From Tiliqua scincoides (Eukaryota > Chordata > Lepidosauria > Squamata > Scincidae), in NCBI RefSeq assembly GCF_035046505.1, contig NC_089822.1, positions 108,889,307-108,953,306 of the forward strand: 64,000 nucleotides of DNA, written 5' to 3'. A model generated the notes under the pieces. That model worked only from the letters and a program-made list of their open reading frames with translations, did not search any database and was not told where the DNA came from. Of this stretch, positions 37,001 through 49,185 are shown in pieces. Positions within the stretch are counted from its first letter, which is position 1, and each line of letters starts with the position of its first letter. Position numbers and translations under genes: made by a program.

Positions 37001-40000
37001 ACATTATCCCCAGGTAAAATGTGCATAGAATAGCAGGCTAAGAGTTGTTTTTGGGAAACTGCCAAGAAAGAGGTTCCACAAATTTCTGTTCCTGATGTGT
37101 CCTGTTGTCAATTGAGACTGTACTACTGTCTCATCACTTCAGTGCATTCAGCTAGGGCATCTCGCAACTGGGCCAATACATTTTTAATACCCCACACCAC
37201 CTCCCAACCCTCAGAAGGCCTCTTGGAGGCCTTAGAAAGGCACTTCTGGTGTTCACTGAAAACTGGAAATGCCTTTCTAAGGCCACTAGGGGGCCTTCCA
37301 GTGTTTTACCTGAGGCAATGTACCCCTAAAGGATTCCAACTAGATGCTTCAGGAAGGGTCAGTAGAGCTCAGTATGTTCATTTCTGTTCTCCACAGATCA
37401 CCCTTTGGAGCCACCAGCTTTGTTGAAGTCCTCAGTAGAGTCTGAACTGGTGGAGCCCCTTCCAGTGGATGATGAGTGCAAGAAAAGCGTTGCCATCACT
37501 GTCTCCAAGAAGCAAAACTGGGCCAAGTTCACGTGGGGTGGCCAGGAGGATGCCCACAATAGGAAACTGTGCCAAAGTTCCTCACACACCCCACAGGGAC
37601 CTGCTGACCTGGATGAACTCTTGCTCCCACATTCACCTCCCCACCTTCACTTGGTGGCAACTGGACCCCAGGAGGTGGCCGAATCACTGATCAGCTATAC
37701 AGAGATTTGCAGTTCCAGCATTAGCACAAAGTGTAGTGGCCAGGGGGCCTACCTGCAGAGTCTAGAGAGAAGCAGCCGTCACTGGGTGCTCTCCTCAGGG
37801 AAGGCCCAAGGGACGGAGGAGCTGGCTGCCGGCGCTAGCATTGAATTGAAGGACTCTGGCATACTTTGCAGCAGTGAAGGGGAGATCTGGTACAACCCCA
37901 TCCCAGAGGATGAGGACCTTCAGCCCCATTCCCTTGAAAAGAGGTGGGGCAGCTGCACAGGGAAGAAGGAGCTCTCGAGCAGGAAGGGAAAACTAAGAGA
38001 GACTGAAGCAGCACGTGACTCTCCCCATCTTGGTGGCCCACCACAGACAAGCAGTGATGGGTTGCGTACGTCACCAAACCAAGTGAGGTCAGCAAAGCAA
38101 GCTGAGAAGCTGAGCAACCACCAGCACCAGGCCTGTGGTGAGACTTAATTCTTCTTAGATGACCCCTTTAGTCTGTACAGCACTGCCATCTTTCCTCTCT
38201 GTAGCAGGACCCAGTCCCTTTCCCGGGCCACCTCGCTAGCACTGCATCGTTCTCCTTGTTCCCTTTCCAGTTCTCAGGGCATCCCTGGACAGTTGTGGGC
38301 ACAGTGATCCCCATTTAAGAAACCAGCTCTTGGGCATCAGGAACATTTTGTTTATTCCCAGTGTTGCATGTATTCCACACCTACGAGACATGAGAGGCTC
38401 ACCCAGTTATCAGCTTTCCTCTGAGAGCATCTTTTCTCCGGCCAACCATGGGGGCTCTATCCTTCAAGCCGGTCCCTGTCACCTATATGGACTGGCAAGA
38501 ACCAGCACTGGCTGGTGCTATGGGGACTGGAGGCATCAAGATAATGCTTTGAGCCCTGAAACTGGAGCTCTTAGAACTGTTGACCCTCAAATTAGTATTA
38601 AGGACAGTTCTAGGGTTCTTGAGTTCTTCTCTTGGGCCTATGTGGGCTGTGAGCCATATTAGAAATTCTACTGTATAAGGAGGGACACTGAGGAAGCACT
38701 AAGATGTGGCTGCAAATGATGCCTGGAAACTGCAAAGTGCTAATCTGGTTTAATTAGGCTTTAAAACCCAAAAGAAGGATTATGAGAGGTACTTGATTGT
38801 TTGCAAATAAGGAGAATCATAACCTTTCCTTCTTCCAGCCACGGAAGAGGCTCATTCATCTTCCATAGGTTGTGTTTCTCTGAGTGGAGGTTATGTTGCC
38901 ACTGAAGTCAGGCCTGGTCATAGCCACCTACACTGGCATGGGGGATGTCCCCACATGGTACAAGCCCACACTGCACAGAAATGGGCAGGAATGAACCAGC
39001 CACATGGGCAGAACCGAATGCATGGTCCTGGGCATGACCAGGGGAGGAGAGGACGGCTGGACAGGAGAGACCCATATGATGGGCCTTACTCACAAACTCA
39101 GGGCCCAATCCTATCCAACTTTCCGGCACCAGTGCAGTCACAATGCAGCCCCAAGGTGAGGGAACAAATGTTCCCTTACCTTGAGGAGGCCTCTGTGACT
39201 GTCTCCCCACCACAGGATGCAGCGCACACCCCACTGGCACGGTTGCACCGACCCTGGAAAATTGGATAGGATTGGGCCCTCCGTGGCTTCATTCAGCCAT
39301 GTGGAATGGGGCTTGTTCCAAGGTAAATGTGTTCAAAGTTGTGACGCAAAACTGCCTTGGAAGGCAGCGCTTTCCCCTGACTTGCATTTAGGCTTCTAAT
39401 AGCAGGAAGCTTTTCTTGCTTAGTCCCTGCTGATTCTTCCTCTGTCACCCAATCTGACAACTTTGTGCCTGCCTCACAGTCCTCATTTCACTACACTTCA
39501 AGTCAACCTGGACTCCTTTAACTGGCATTTTAGAGTTGTACTTGCATATTGTTTGTTTTTATATGTCTTCCTAAAAGCAATGTTTATAGTTGCTTTCTGT
39601 TGTTGTTTATAGTAACGACAATAATGACCCATGTGCTTCCTGTGTGTTTAGCTATTGCGCACTGCCCGTTGCAATTTGTTGCTAGAAACATTCATATCTA
39701 GTGAATGGTCTTTTTCACTCCTGAAAGGTGACTGGGGATGGCAGGGGCCAGTGTTGGGGTTCATCCAGCTCAGGCACTGACCCAGGGCCATGGAAGCATC
39801 CATCTTTGTTCTCTGAGGTGAAAAAGATGGCAGCACTGAGAAGCTGTTGCTTCTACCACCAAGTTATGTCTCCCCTAGATCTTTGTGAGGCTTAACTTAG
39901 CTGCGTCTCTTTGGCAGCCCCCATTTTCCTTCACCTCCAACACAATGCTCCTCTGTCACTGTGACATCCAGTGAGGCAATGTCAGGCGGGGAGTACTGTA

Positions 40001-43000
40001 TTATAGGTAAACAGTGGTGGCCACCAGCATAGCTGCTCTGCCCCTTCCCCACTCCTGCTAAGGCGGCTTGCTAAGGCACTTGGCCCAGCGCCCCAGGGAA
40101 ACTGGCACTGGCCCGCAGGGGCTAGGGCTGTATGTAACTCAGTGGCACTGTTCCTGCTTTGCATGCAGAAGGTCTCCAGTTCAGATCCTGGGTCCCTTTG
40201 GGGAGAAGGGCGGCATATAAATAAAGTTTAATAATTTAATAATAATCCTGGCAGCATCTCCAAGAAGGGCTGGGAAAGACCCCTCCATGGAACCAGTAGC
40301 ATAGCTAATGATCGTGTAGCCCGGTGCAAGCTCAAAATGATACCCAGGAAGTGATGTCACAACCGAAAGTGATGTCATAACCGGGCTTTTTTTTAAGAAG
40401 TGAAAAACGGAGGAGAACCTGCCTCCTCAGAAGCTCGTCACCCATTTGCTCTGCTACCTCCCCCCAGTAGCTTGTATAGCTAAGGCATCTGTCTGGTACC
40501 TGGGGTCAAAGAAGATTTTGTACCCCCACCCCATGACAAAATCAAATTTAATGAAGTAAATAAATAAAAGGTGTGCCACTTGTTGGTTAGAGACACTGTG
40601 CTGGGGTGAAGAGGGATAGTTATTCTCCCCGTCTAAATATAAAAGGAGTACCACTTGAAAAAGTGCCTCTTTACCCAGTTAGCAGGGGTCACTGTATTAT
40701 GATACATGGAAATGAGAACTGACTCATATTAACACCTTACTGGTTCCATGCTGTATAATATCTCATTGGTCATCAGATCAATCAGTCTCATAGGTCAGTT
40801 TTGAGTTACAGAAATCCATTTTTTGTTCCATAAGGCAGTTGTGTTTTCATTTTTTGGTTAATTGACCATAACTTTTGATAGAATACAGATATTCCAATGA
40901 GGTTTGTTTATTGCATTCTGCATTAAATTACCTTTCCAATGATATATAACATGATGGTATTATTCATACATACCAAGGTTTTCACAGTTTTGGCCACTAA
41001 TAATAATAATAATAATAACAGTATTTATATACCGCTTTTCAACTAAATGTTCACAAAGCGGTTTACAGAGAAAAATCAAATAACTAAATGGCTCCCTGTC
41101 CCAAAAGGGCTCACAATCTAAAAATATGCAAAAAAGAATACCAGCAGACAGCCACTAAAACAGACAGTGCTGGGGTGAGGTGGGCCAGTTACTCTCCCCC
41201 TGCTAAAAAAAGGAGCACCCACTTGAAAAAGTGCCTCTTACCCAATTAGCAGGGGTTTAGCACTAGTGTCAAGCAAGCTCACATTGTTGCCCCCTAAAGC
41301 TTGTTGCCTAGTACAATTGCTACCCCCTGCACCCCCTTAGCTATGCCACTGCATGGAACCCTGGAGAGCAGCTGCCAGGCAGTGAAAACAGCACTGCTCA
41401 TAAATGCTCTGCTTTATTGCAGCATGCAATAAACCACTGCATGCAGCATAAAAAACCACTGATATATGGTGAACATGGTAACCTGCTTTATTGCAGCATG
41501 CAATAAAGCAGGTTACCATGTTCACCATATATAAGTGGTTTTCAAAGTCTCCTGGAGGGTTTGAGCCACTGTAAGTGCTTGTAGGGGCGGGGGGGGCGGG
41601 GCGGAGGCAGCCGGTAGAAGGTAGTGATCCTGGGGATCGCGCCGCTCAGGGGGCTGCAGGGGTTTGGGAGCACTTATCCAAGCCTCCTACAGGCTCCCCG
41701 TAGCAGTGAATGTAAAAGCGGAGCGATCGAACCCCGCCTCCGCTAAAGCGGAAGTGGAGCACGCCACTGCCTCCTCCCTGCCTCCAGGCTGCCCCTGCCC
41801 CTTAAGGGGCAGAGGCCAGGGCCCACAGGCTGGGGCGTCCCGATGCCCCAGTTTGGAAAGCCCTGCCATATATCCTGGGGCATGATTTATTCAGAGTGTC
41901 TGTTGCAAGAGCCTCAGTGAGAAGAACAGGAATTGCAGAAGAGGACAAACCTTGTCTTCTCAGATACTGTCTTGCCAAGATATTCCAGTGGGTTCTGTCA
42001 CCTATAAAGGGTGACAGTTCTGGAATGCACACCAACTAGCCAGCCCTTGGGACTTGTTCCTTTAAGTGTACATTGTGTCTTAAGTGCATGTTGCATTCTT
42101 CATTATAACCCAAGGACCAGTCTGGACCTACCATTACTGTGGAGAAAACTTGCCTCTTTCATTGAAAGCCACTGAATTGTGCCTAGCCTCTCATCCTTTG
42201 TGGGTTGTTGAACTCCCACTCACATAGCTAATTCGCCAAACCAGTTTGGGGGTTGTCCCCAAGCCTTGACCTTTTGTGGCATGCCACTTTAGTGAAGACA
42301 TGAAATTTTCCATGTGGTGTCTCTGCCTTCCACAGTGGATGAAGGGAGGCTATAGCTGCATTTGCAGCATCAGCTCTGTAGGCAGACAGTATCATTCTTT
42401 CTTTGAAATGAAGGGTTCCCATTGGCCCTGTCTGTGGGCCAACTCCAGCTTGCACCATCCTTGCCCTGTCTTCTTCTTTTGTAAGAACTCATTCTTGTGA
42501 TGACTTTGGTCTTTGCTCACTAATGCCAGTACCCTCTGGGTCCCATGTGGTTTGACCTGTCTTATATATAAAGTTTGACCTGTCTTATATATATAATTTC
42601 TTTGTCTAGGGAAGGTGCCAGTCCCAAGCATAGATCCTGAGGAAAGAGCAGGGGCTGCTGGATCGACATCCCAGAGCCCCAGCCCCCACAAGAAGGGCCA
42701 TGCCCTTGGCAAGACCAAGTCCCCAGGCCCAGTGCGAAGCCTCTCCATGAAGATGAAGAAGCTGCCAGAGTTGAGGCGGAAGCTGAGCCTGCGCAGCTCC
42801 CGGCCCCGGGGGCAGGAGCCAGAGGGCAGCTCTTCACCCAAAGAGTCAGGCAATGTCATCAGCCGCTACCACCTTGACAGTAGCGTGGCTGCTCGGCACC
42901 CAGCCCGGGGGAGGGCTGCCAGCAAAGGCGGGTATTTGAGTGATGGTGACTCCCCAGAGCTCCAGGTCAAGGCCGAGGCATGCCTAGGACTTGAAGGTGG

Positions 43001-46000
43001 CTCCTTCCGGACCTACAGCTTTGCCGAGCAGCCTGTCTGCCTGCAGCATCTCTCTGGCCTTGTCAGCATCCACCTCTTGGGGGTGCAGGACTTCAGGCCC
43101 TCCAAAGCCGAAGCAAAGGAGGTCTTCTGTGTCCTCCAGGTGGACTCAGTCAACAAGGCCCGCACGGCCCTAATGCCTTGCCAGGCCGCCTTCCTCAGTC
43201 TCAATCATTCCTTCCAGCTGGAGCTTGAGGGCGCCCAACTCCTCAAAGTTGTGGTCTTCTGGTGTGATCCTGCGGTGGGCAAAAACCGTGTGTGCTGCCA
43301 TGGTACCATCATTCTGCCCCACATTTTTCAAGGTAAGTAAACTGCAGGAGGAGGTGCATATACTGGAATTCAGACATAGGCAGATAAGTAGGATTTTAGG
43401 GAGACAGAAGTGATGGGAGGACCTCTCAACATTTGTACATCCCCTGTCCATAGTTTCAGCAGAGCTGTAGGACGCACACCATAGAACAGAGATATCACCA
43501 TTGCAGTCATTGAAGCAGTTTTGGCTGCAATCCTATGCACACGTACCTGTGGGTAAGTCCTGTTGAACTCAGTGGGACTTACTTCTGCTTAAGGATTGTG
43601 AATGAATAGGATTGTGCTGTTTGACACTCTTTTATCACATGCCCTATACTTTTAAATTTAAGAGGTAGAAATCACAAACTTCACAGCTCACCCTCCTGCT
43701 TTTCTTTTCTCATCACAGATTTAGAGTGTAGCACAGATGGTCCTTTGATGGTTTGCATTGTCCAGTGCTGGCACTTTCTTTGACAGCCCTAAAGTTGTTG
43801 AGCTGGATCCTGGTTTTTGGATGAGTGCCCTTTCTCCATAAATGCCTTCAAATGCATATTTTCCTATTGCTTTTAGATTTTCCATAGTACTTGATAGAAT
43901 CTTGCATTTCCCCAGTTCTTTTGGGGTCAGGGTAGACCAAGGCCCTCACATTCTGATCTTGAGCATCATCTTAAGGTGCACCAGTGTATAACATCTTGCA
44001 TTGTGGTAGCTGGGGAACACCATGCTTTCTCACTACAGTGATGGCCAGTGGAAAGCTGCAGGTGCTGTGATCTGAAAAAGACTTTCATAGGGGCTGGGGG
44101 AGGACAGAATTGCTGCAGCAACACTAGATCATCTGCTGTCCTGGGATGTGTGTTGGGTTGTATTATTAGCGTGAGAAGATCAGGAAGTCCAAGAGTGAGC
44201 CAAAGTTGACAAGTCCCAAAAAGATGAGGAAGATGAAGCATTGGGTTCTGTTGAAGAAAATGGAAGACTGATACAGACCTGGCACAGTCCCCGACTCCTG
44301 TCCAGTGTGCTGGAGCACCTAAGTGGGACTAACGTAATAGATTAGGGTTGCTTGGCCAAGGGGGGCAGGTTGCAGTTAAGACATATTGCTGCTCGCTTAT
44401 TAATACTCTTCTGCTCTGTCTGCTGTCCCAGGTGGCAGGACTCAGCAACTGGCCATGCACTTGGAACCACAGGGACTCCTTTACATCAGACTCACCCTGG
44501 TGGATCAGTGGGACCCAGCCAGTGACCAGGAGCCAAGAGTCTTTGGAGTGAAGCTGAACCAGCTGGTGGAGAGAGAGGGTGCCACCCTTAAGGTGCCGCT
44601 GTTGATCCAGAAGTGCGTTGCCCAGATTGAAAAACGAGGAATGAAGGTGAATGCTTCCCAACCCTCCTCTTTCCACCCCCCAGTCCTCCACGTGGCTTCT
44701 TCCCAGAAGGCATAGATTGGGCTGTGGAGGCTGTTGAGGGCATGCATTACTCATGAACCACAGCTTTTGTCTGACTTCCGTCCTTTCCATGTTAGTGTGT
44801 AGATCTCCTGGGACAGGAGAGGCCTGGCTTTTCCCGCAGGCGAACCACAGCGCACAGCCACCCTCCCCATCCTGTTGCTTGGGGGATGCCTGTTTGCCCC
44901 AATGACAGGTTGTGTTCTACTTCTAGGTTGTGGGTCTGTACCGCTTGTGTGGCTCTGCAGCTGTGAAGAAAGAGCTGCGTGATGCCTTTGAGAGAGACAG
45001 TGCTGCTGTGGTGCTCTCGGAAGATCTCTATCCAGACATCAATGTGATTACAGGTCAGTATCCCTTGTCCCGGCCACAGCTGTTTGCATTAAGCCCCAGA
45101 GCCACCTGGCCCCCTGTGGACCTTGAAGAACCAACTGCTGACTGCCTATGAGAGTCCTTAGAAGCTAATAGCAAGAGAGCATGGAAGGTTCCACCTGTGA
45201 TGCTGAACCTCCTGTTTCCAATATTGTAAAATGTGGGTGGAGCACCAATGCTGCAGTGGCTGGTAAGGAGACAAATCACAGCTATCCGTGCTAGGTGGCT
45301 GGTGGCTTTATTAGTACCCTTTGTGCTGACCACCTTGGATAAGACCTCTAGCCAGTGTCACTCTGTGCTTCTGCTAGCAGTAGCTTCCAAATGTACCACG
45401 GCCCTTTGTTCATGGCACCCTGTCATGGTGCTGCCATTGCACAAGATCTCATGCAGTTGTGCAGTCTTGGCTGAGCAGGGAAGAAGAGGCTGCCAGGGAT
45501 ATCCTGTGGCACCCCTGTGTGTTTGCTGTGGCACCCTGGGGTGCCGCAGCACAATTTGGGAACCACTGGATAAAGGGATAGTGTCACTCCAAGAGGATGT
45601 GTTTGCAGCTAAGAGGGACAAGAGTTAGTTTGCCCTGATTCATAAGTGGGTGTTTCTCAAATTGTTTTGGGGTAGGGAGGAACTGCTTAATATCTTGGGT
45701 TCAGGGAACCAAGCGCATGGAGTTCATAAACCATGTCAGGAAGGTGAAGATATGTTGGCAGCTCCTTGAAGTGTTGGCCATAAATGGGATTCCTGCAAAA
45801 AGAGGGAGCACCATTTTTCCCAGCTCCCTCAGGCCTAAAGTTGGGGTGGATCAGGGTTGCTAGGTATCTCTGCCCTGAAAGACCCGCTGTCTTCCATGAA
45901 GAGGTTAAATACCATTTCAAGGACTGAGTGCCTAAGCCAGACAGCATTAGAGTCCAGTGACTTTGGATAGCAGTGAAGTGTGGAGAGGAGTGCTGAGCAA

Positions 46001-49000
46001 CCATCAGATAGTGATGTGGGAGCTTGTTATGGAGCTCAGCTCTGTCACTGTTCTTCGTTATTGTCAAAAGGAGCCAAGCCAGGGATGGAACTAACAGCAC
46101 TGAGACCCTTCCAGAACGTTGGGTGCTTATCTCTTACAAGCAATGTGATTAGATGAGCACTGGCCCACTTACAGCCTTTTCCATCTCTGTTGGATGATGG
46201 AGTGAAGCGAGGTGCCTCGGGATCAAATTTTACTGTGAAGTCATATGGAAACATTTTGAGTTGCCCTCAGACACATTCTTTTGAATCAGCCTGCCATTGC
46301 TGGGTGGCTCTTCTGAGAAACTCCAAAGCTTGCCTAGGTCTTCATGAGACCTGTGTTGTCCTTGCCTTATTCGTACCCGTGTCAGTTGGAATAGGACTGT
46401 TTAGCAGCAAAAAGACTGTGGCTGCAATCATATGCACACTTACCTGGGAGTATTGAAATCAGTGGCCCACTTGGAGGCAGGCTGTGCAGCATGGCCTTTC
46501 CCAGTTTGAAGAGACACTTGCCCAACAGATGGAGGCAAAGAGGCAAAGAAGGAAGGCCCATAGCCAGGGAGACAGACCAGGGACAGACTGCACTTGCTCC
46601 CGGTGTGGAAGGGATTGTCACTCCCGAATTGGCCTTTTCAGCCACACTAGACGCTGTTCCAGAACCACCTTTCAGAGCGCGATACCATAGTCTCTCGAGA
46701 CTGAAGGTTGCCAACAACATGGGACTTACTTCTGAGTAGACTTCTCACCTATCACTCTCCCAGTTCACCCATGCCTCACGTGAAGGAGGCTGCTACATGC
46801 AGTCGCCTTGTATTCTAGTAAGTCTCTTAAGGTGCCATAGGAATTGCTTTCTCAGCACCAGTACAGAAATAATACTCCGCCCCCCCCCCCCCACTGAAGA
46901 CTGAGCCTGGGAGTTGAGGGTTGGTGACTTTGAAGGTGTTTTCTGCTTCTATCCCCAGGGATCTTGAAGGACTATTTGCGTGAGCTCCCCACAACCCTCA
47001 TCACTGACCCGCTTTACCAGGTGGTACTGGAAGCGATGTCCAATCGCACAGCAGCAGGACGTGAAGCTGAGGAGACGACAGCTCTTCTGGACTGCCTGCC
47101 AGAGGCCGAGAAGGTGACCTTCCTGCCCAGAGCAGGGAGATCAGATCTTTTGGGCATAGCCCCCCCCCCCCGCTTTTGTACTTGCCTCACTCCTCTGTGC
47201 TGCAGCCAATGGTGATTTCCTGTAACGTGACATGAGGGTGCAATGCAATGGGTGTATCATCTGGTGCAAGATGGAGGAATGTTTTGGACTCCCATTGGAA
47301 AGATCAGCCCCTCCCATCCCATCAAGATTGGGTCCTTCTTGTTTCCTTGCTGGAATGAAAGCCTTGCTCGGGAATGTATTTCTTCATGTCACCAGTACTT
47401 CCCCTATCCCCATCTCTCCTAGCAAATCAATCCCCCTTGTGCCCAAAAAACCCATGCTTTTCTTTTCCAGGCCACCTTGACGATGCTGCTGGACCACCTC
47501 AGCCTGGTTGCTTCTTTCCACAACTTCAACCGCATGAATGCCCAGAACCTTGCTGTGTGCTTTGGGCCTGTGTTGCTTAGTCAGGGGACTGGGGGACCAG
47601 GGGCCCGCAGTCCACGCCAGCGACACCGCACCATGGCCAGCACCATGGATTTCAAGCACCACATCGAAGTATTGCATTATCTGCTACAGGCCTGGCCAGG
47701 TGAGCGAGCAGGAGGTGGGAAGGCCAGAGGGTGAGAGGTGGGCAGTGTGCCAGAAGAGAAACATTGCTACCTCACTAAGTCCATACCATTCATGAAAAGT
47801 ATCACACAGATCCCTGGGGGAACTACTGTACTGCCTCTTTCCTCCCTGTAGTGAAAATTCTCCATTTGTTGCTACTCTCTATTTACTAACTGGTGATCCA
47901 TAAGAGTGAGGGACTCTATCCAAAACAATTTGAAAGTCTAAGAATATAAAATCTACATATTTTTTGACACTCTCAATGATTTTTAAAAGATTTAGGGCGC
48001 AATCCTAACCCCTTATGTCAGTGCTTTCCAGCACTGACATAAAGGCAATGCAGCTCTGAGGTAAGGGAACAAACATTCCCTTACTTTGAGGAGGCCTTCG
48101 TGAGTGCCACCCAACTGCAGGAGGCAGCACATGTCCCATTGGCACTGCTATGCCAGTGCTGGAAAGTACTGACATCAGGGGTTAGGATTGTGCCCTTAAT
48201 GAAGCCAGGCTTACTTTTGTAGCAGTCATGCGGATGCTTGCTTAACAAGGTTTGATCTACTGTTGGACAGTATAAATGTTGATCTACTGTATAAATGTTT
48301 GATCTACTGTTGGACATATAAATGTTGGACAATTATAGCCTTAACACTTTCCATCAATATTCGTGGGATAGAAGTTATAGCTCTGTCCTTGAATCCTTAA
48401 TTTGATCCACATCTCAGCCCAGGAACCAACTGTCAGTGAGTCAGCTCAGTCATAGAACAGATGAAGTAAATAATAAAGAAGGATGTGCCCCTGAGCATGT
48501 ATTGATGGCCAACTTCATCGCAGAGTAATATGTTCAAGTGATGATTGGCATAGCCCTCCCAGATGGTGTGGCTTCTCAGTTAGCCGAAACTAGAAATCCA
48601 TTGATCTAGAAATCAGTGGCAGGCTCTTATGCAGTCAGACCCTGATTTAATCTCCACCTGTCAGCTCTTGTCTCTTGCCTTTGGGAGCACATGCGGTCCT
48701 GGGCTGCTCAATTTGTTTTTCCTTTCTCCTTAGCCCCACGTAGGATGGCGGAAGAGGAGGAGTGCTCCCAGCCCAGCAGGCAAGCAGCTCGTCAACGCCA
48801 TCCTCCCCGGGACCTGCCGCTGCTGCAAACTACAGTGGTGGCACGGAGCCGCCCGCGAGGACTGGAAAGCCCCCCCAGCAATCGCTATGCCGGAGACTGG
48901 AGTGTGTGTGGGGAGCAGTTCTTGCCAGGGCCCAGCAGGCTGGATGGTGACACTGACTATGATGAGGTGGCAGGGAGTGAGAGTGACAATGAGGAGGAGG

Positions 49001-49185
49001 AGAACGAAGAGGCGACTCTGAGAGAGGGGCTGGCGTGCCACAGCCAGACTGTCTTCATGGGTGACTTTGCCTTGGTGGAGGACCAAGAGGCTCCCTTCAA
49101 CCCGAGGCTCAATCTGAAGGACTTTGACGCTCTCATCTTGGACTTGGAGCGGGAACTCTCCAAACAGATTAATGTCTGCCTGTGA
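32362..49185 (+). CDS. SYDE1: SYDE1: synapse defective Rho GTPase-activating protein 1 (8 coding exons)
   Basis: Coding exons: 32362-32452, 37397-38137, 42610-43332, 44432-44646, 44927-45053, 46959-47113, 47471-47699, 48734-49185. Phases join cleanly and total 2733 nt (910 aa; human is 735, the extra length being mainly in the disordered N-terminal half). The start [19 protein letters not shown] matches human [15 protein letters not shown]. Residues about 31-420 are low-complexity and Ser/Pro-rich, with conserved islands ([47 protein letters not shown]). A C2-like domain spans about 425-550. The RhoGAP domain (about 560-755) has the arginine finger in [15 protein letters not shown] (Arg near 596) and KDYLRELPT. 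The tail ends [15 protein letters not shown], as in human. The family inactivates Rho GTPases by stimulating GTP hydrolysis and acts in presynaptic assembly and cell migration. Exon 1 lies in a CpG island. Confidence 0.97.
33198..33352. mobile_element. H1 MITE copy, TSD TAA/TGA
   Basis: GGGCCCAATCCTATCCAAAT to ATGGATAGGTTTGGGCC, in SYDE1 intron 1. It is slightly shortened in the left half. Confidence 0.85.
34017..34053 (+). pseudogene. U6 snRNA 5' fragment (37 nt) with target-site duplications
   Basis: The bases match the first 37 nt of vertebrate U6 snRNA (GTGCTCGCTTCGGCAGCACA and on to TTGGAAC) with no difference I can see. The rest of U6 is absent. The 9-mer AGTCATAGT lies immediately before (34008-34016) and just after (34055-34063), as expected of a LINE-mobilised retrocopy. 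It lies in SYDE1 intron 1 and should not be a functional U6 gene. Confidence 0.88.
34140..34250 (-). repeat. Inverted fragment of the 28398 repeat family
   Basis: GTGAGATACAGGAAGCTGAA, then CTAGATGGGCCTTTGGCCTG, is the reverse complement of the 28398-28460 block. Confidence 0.65.
39101..39279. mobile_element. H1 MITE copy with intact internal palindrome
   Basis: GGGCCCAATCCTATCCAAC to TTGGATAGGATTGGGCCC. The core reads GGGAACAAATGTTCCC within AAGGTGAGGGAACA and TGTTCCCTTACCTT. It lies in SYDE1 intron 2. Confidence 0.88.
40118..40250 (+). mobile_element. tRNA-derived SINE with LINE-like tail
   Basis: The head resembles a tRNA: a TGTAACTCAGTGGCACTG box A region, TTTGCATGCAGAAGGTC, and an AGTTCAGATCC box B-like block. 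It runs straight into GGGAGAAGGGCGGCATATAA, then ATAAAGTTTAATAA. A similar tail alone is at 17335-17375. Confidence 0.7.
40294..41351. mobile_element. 1058-bp hAT-type element, TSD CATGGAAC, with nested insert
   Basis: It starts CAGTAGCATAGCTAATG and ends CCCTTAGCTATGCCACTG, with an exact CATGGAAC duplication (40286-40293 and 41352-41359). It carries an insert of about 270 bp (about 40999-41265) that begins with a TAA repeat and TATTTATATACCGCTTTTCA. Part of that insert duplicates a module already present in the host element. Confidence 0.88.
41456..41538. repeat. 83-bp palindrome (40-bp arms, 3-bp loop)
   Basis: Left arm 41456-41495 and right arm 41499-41538 are complementary with one mismatch, around TTGCA-GCA-TGCAA. 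Part of the arm (GCTTTATTGCAGCATGCAAT) also occurs just upstream at 41411-41430. It lies in SYDE1 intron 2. Confidence 0.9.
41533..41865. mobile_element. hAT-type element, TSD CCATATAT
   Basis: It runs from AAGTGGTTTTCAAAGTC to CCCAGTTTGGAAAGCCCTG, with CCATATAT at 41525-41532 and 41866-41873. The interior is GC-rich. It lies immediately right of the 41456-41538 inverted repeat, which overlaps its first six bases. Confidence 0.8.
46463..46717 (+). mobile_element. 5'-truncated non-LTR retrotransposon tail with C2H2-like peptide
   Basis: One frame encodes [14 protein letters not shown], then [20 protein letters not shown] and RRCS, a C2H2-like pattern (CxxCGRxCxSRIGLxSHxR) that recurs in vertebrate repeats as the end of a LINE-encoded protein. 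It is followed by GATACCATAGTCTCTCGAGA and an AAC-rich tail. It sits inside a copy of the CTATGCACAC MITE: the left half ends near 46462 and the right half (GGGACTTACTTCTGAGTAGA) resumes at 46722. The exact LINE clade is uncertain. Confidence 0.55.
47995..48195. mobile_element. H1-related MITE (AATCCTAACCCC subfamily), TSD TTA
   Basis: GGGCGCAATCCTAACCCC to GGGGTTAGGATTGTGCCC, with TTA on both sides. An internal TCAGTGCTTTCCAGCACTGA hairpin follows the left end. It lies in SYDE1 intron 7. Confidence 0.88.

Larger units (their letters stand above)
32453..42609 (+). other. SYDE1 introns 1 and 2
   Basis: Intron 1 (32453-37396) holds the H1 MITE, the U6 fragment and an inverted dispersed-repeat piece. 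Intron 2 (38138-42609) holds the H1 MITE at 39101, the SINE at 40118, the 1058-bp hAT element, the 83-bp palindrome and the hAT element at 41533. No extra coding exon was recognised in either. Sequence at 34450-36200 and 41900-42600 shows nothing I can name. Confidence 0.6.

Noticed and set aside
45330-45575. A possible hAT element ending TTTGGGAACCACTG at 45569.
   Set aside because: The left end and target duplication could not be identified with confidence.
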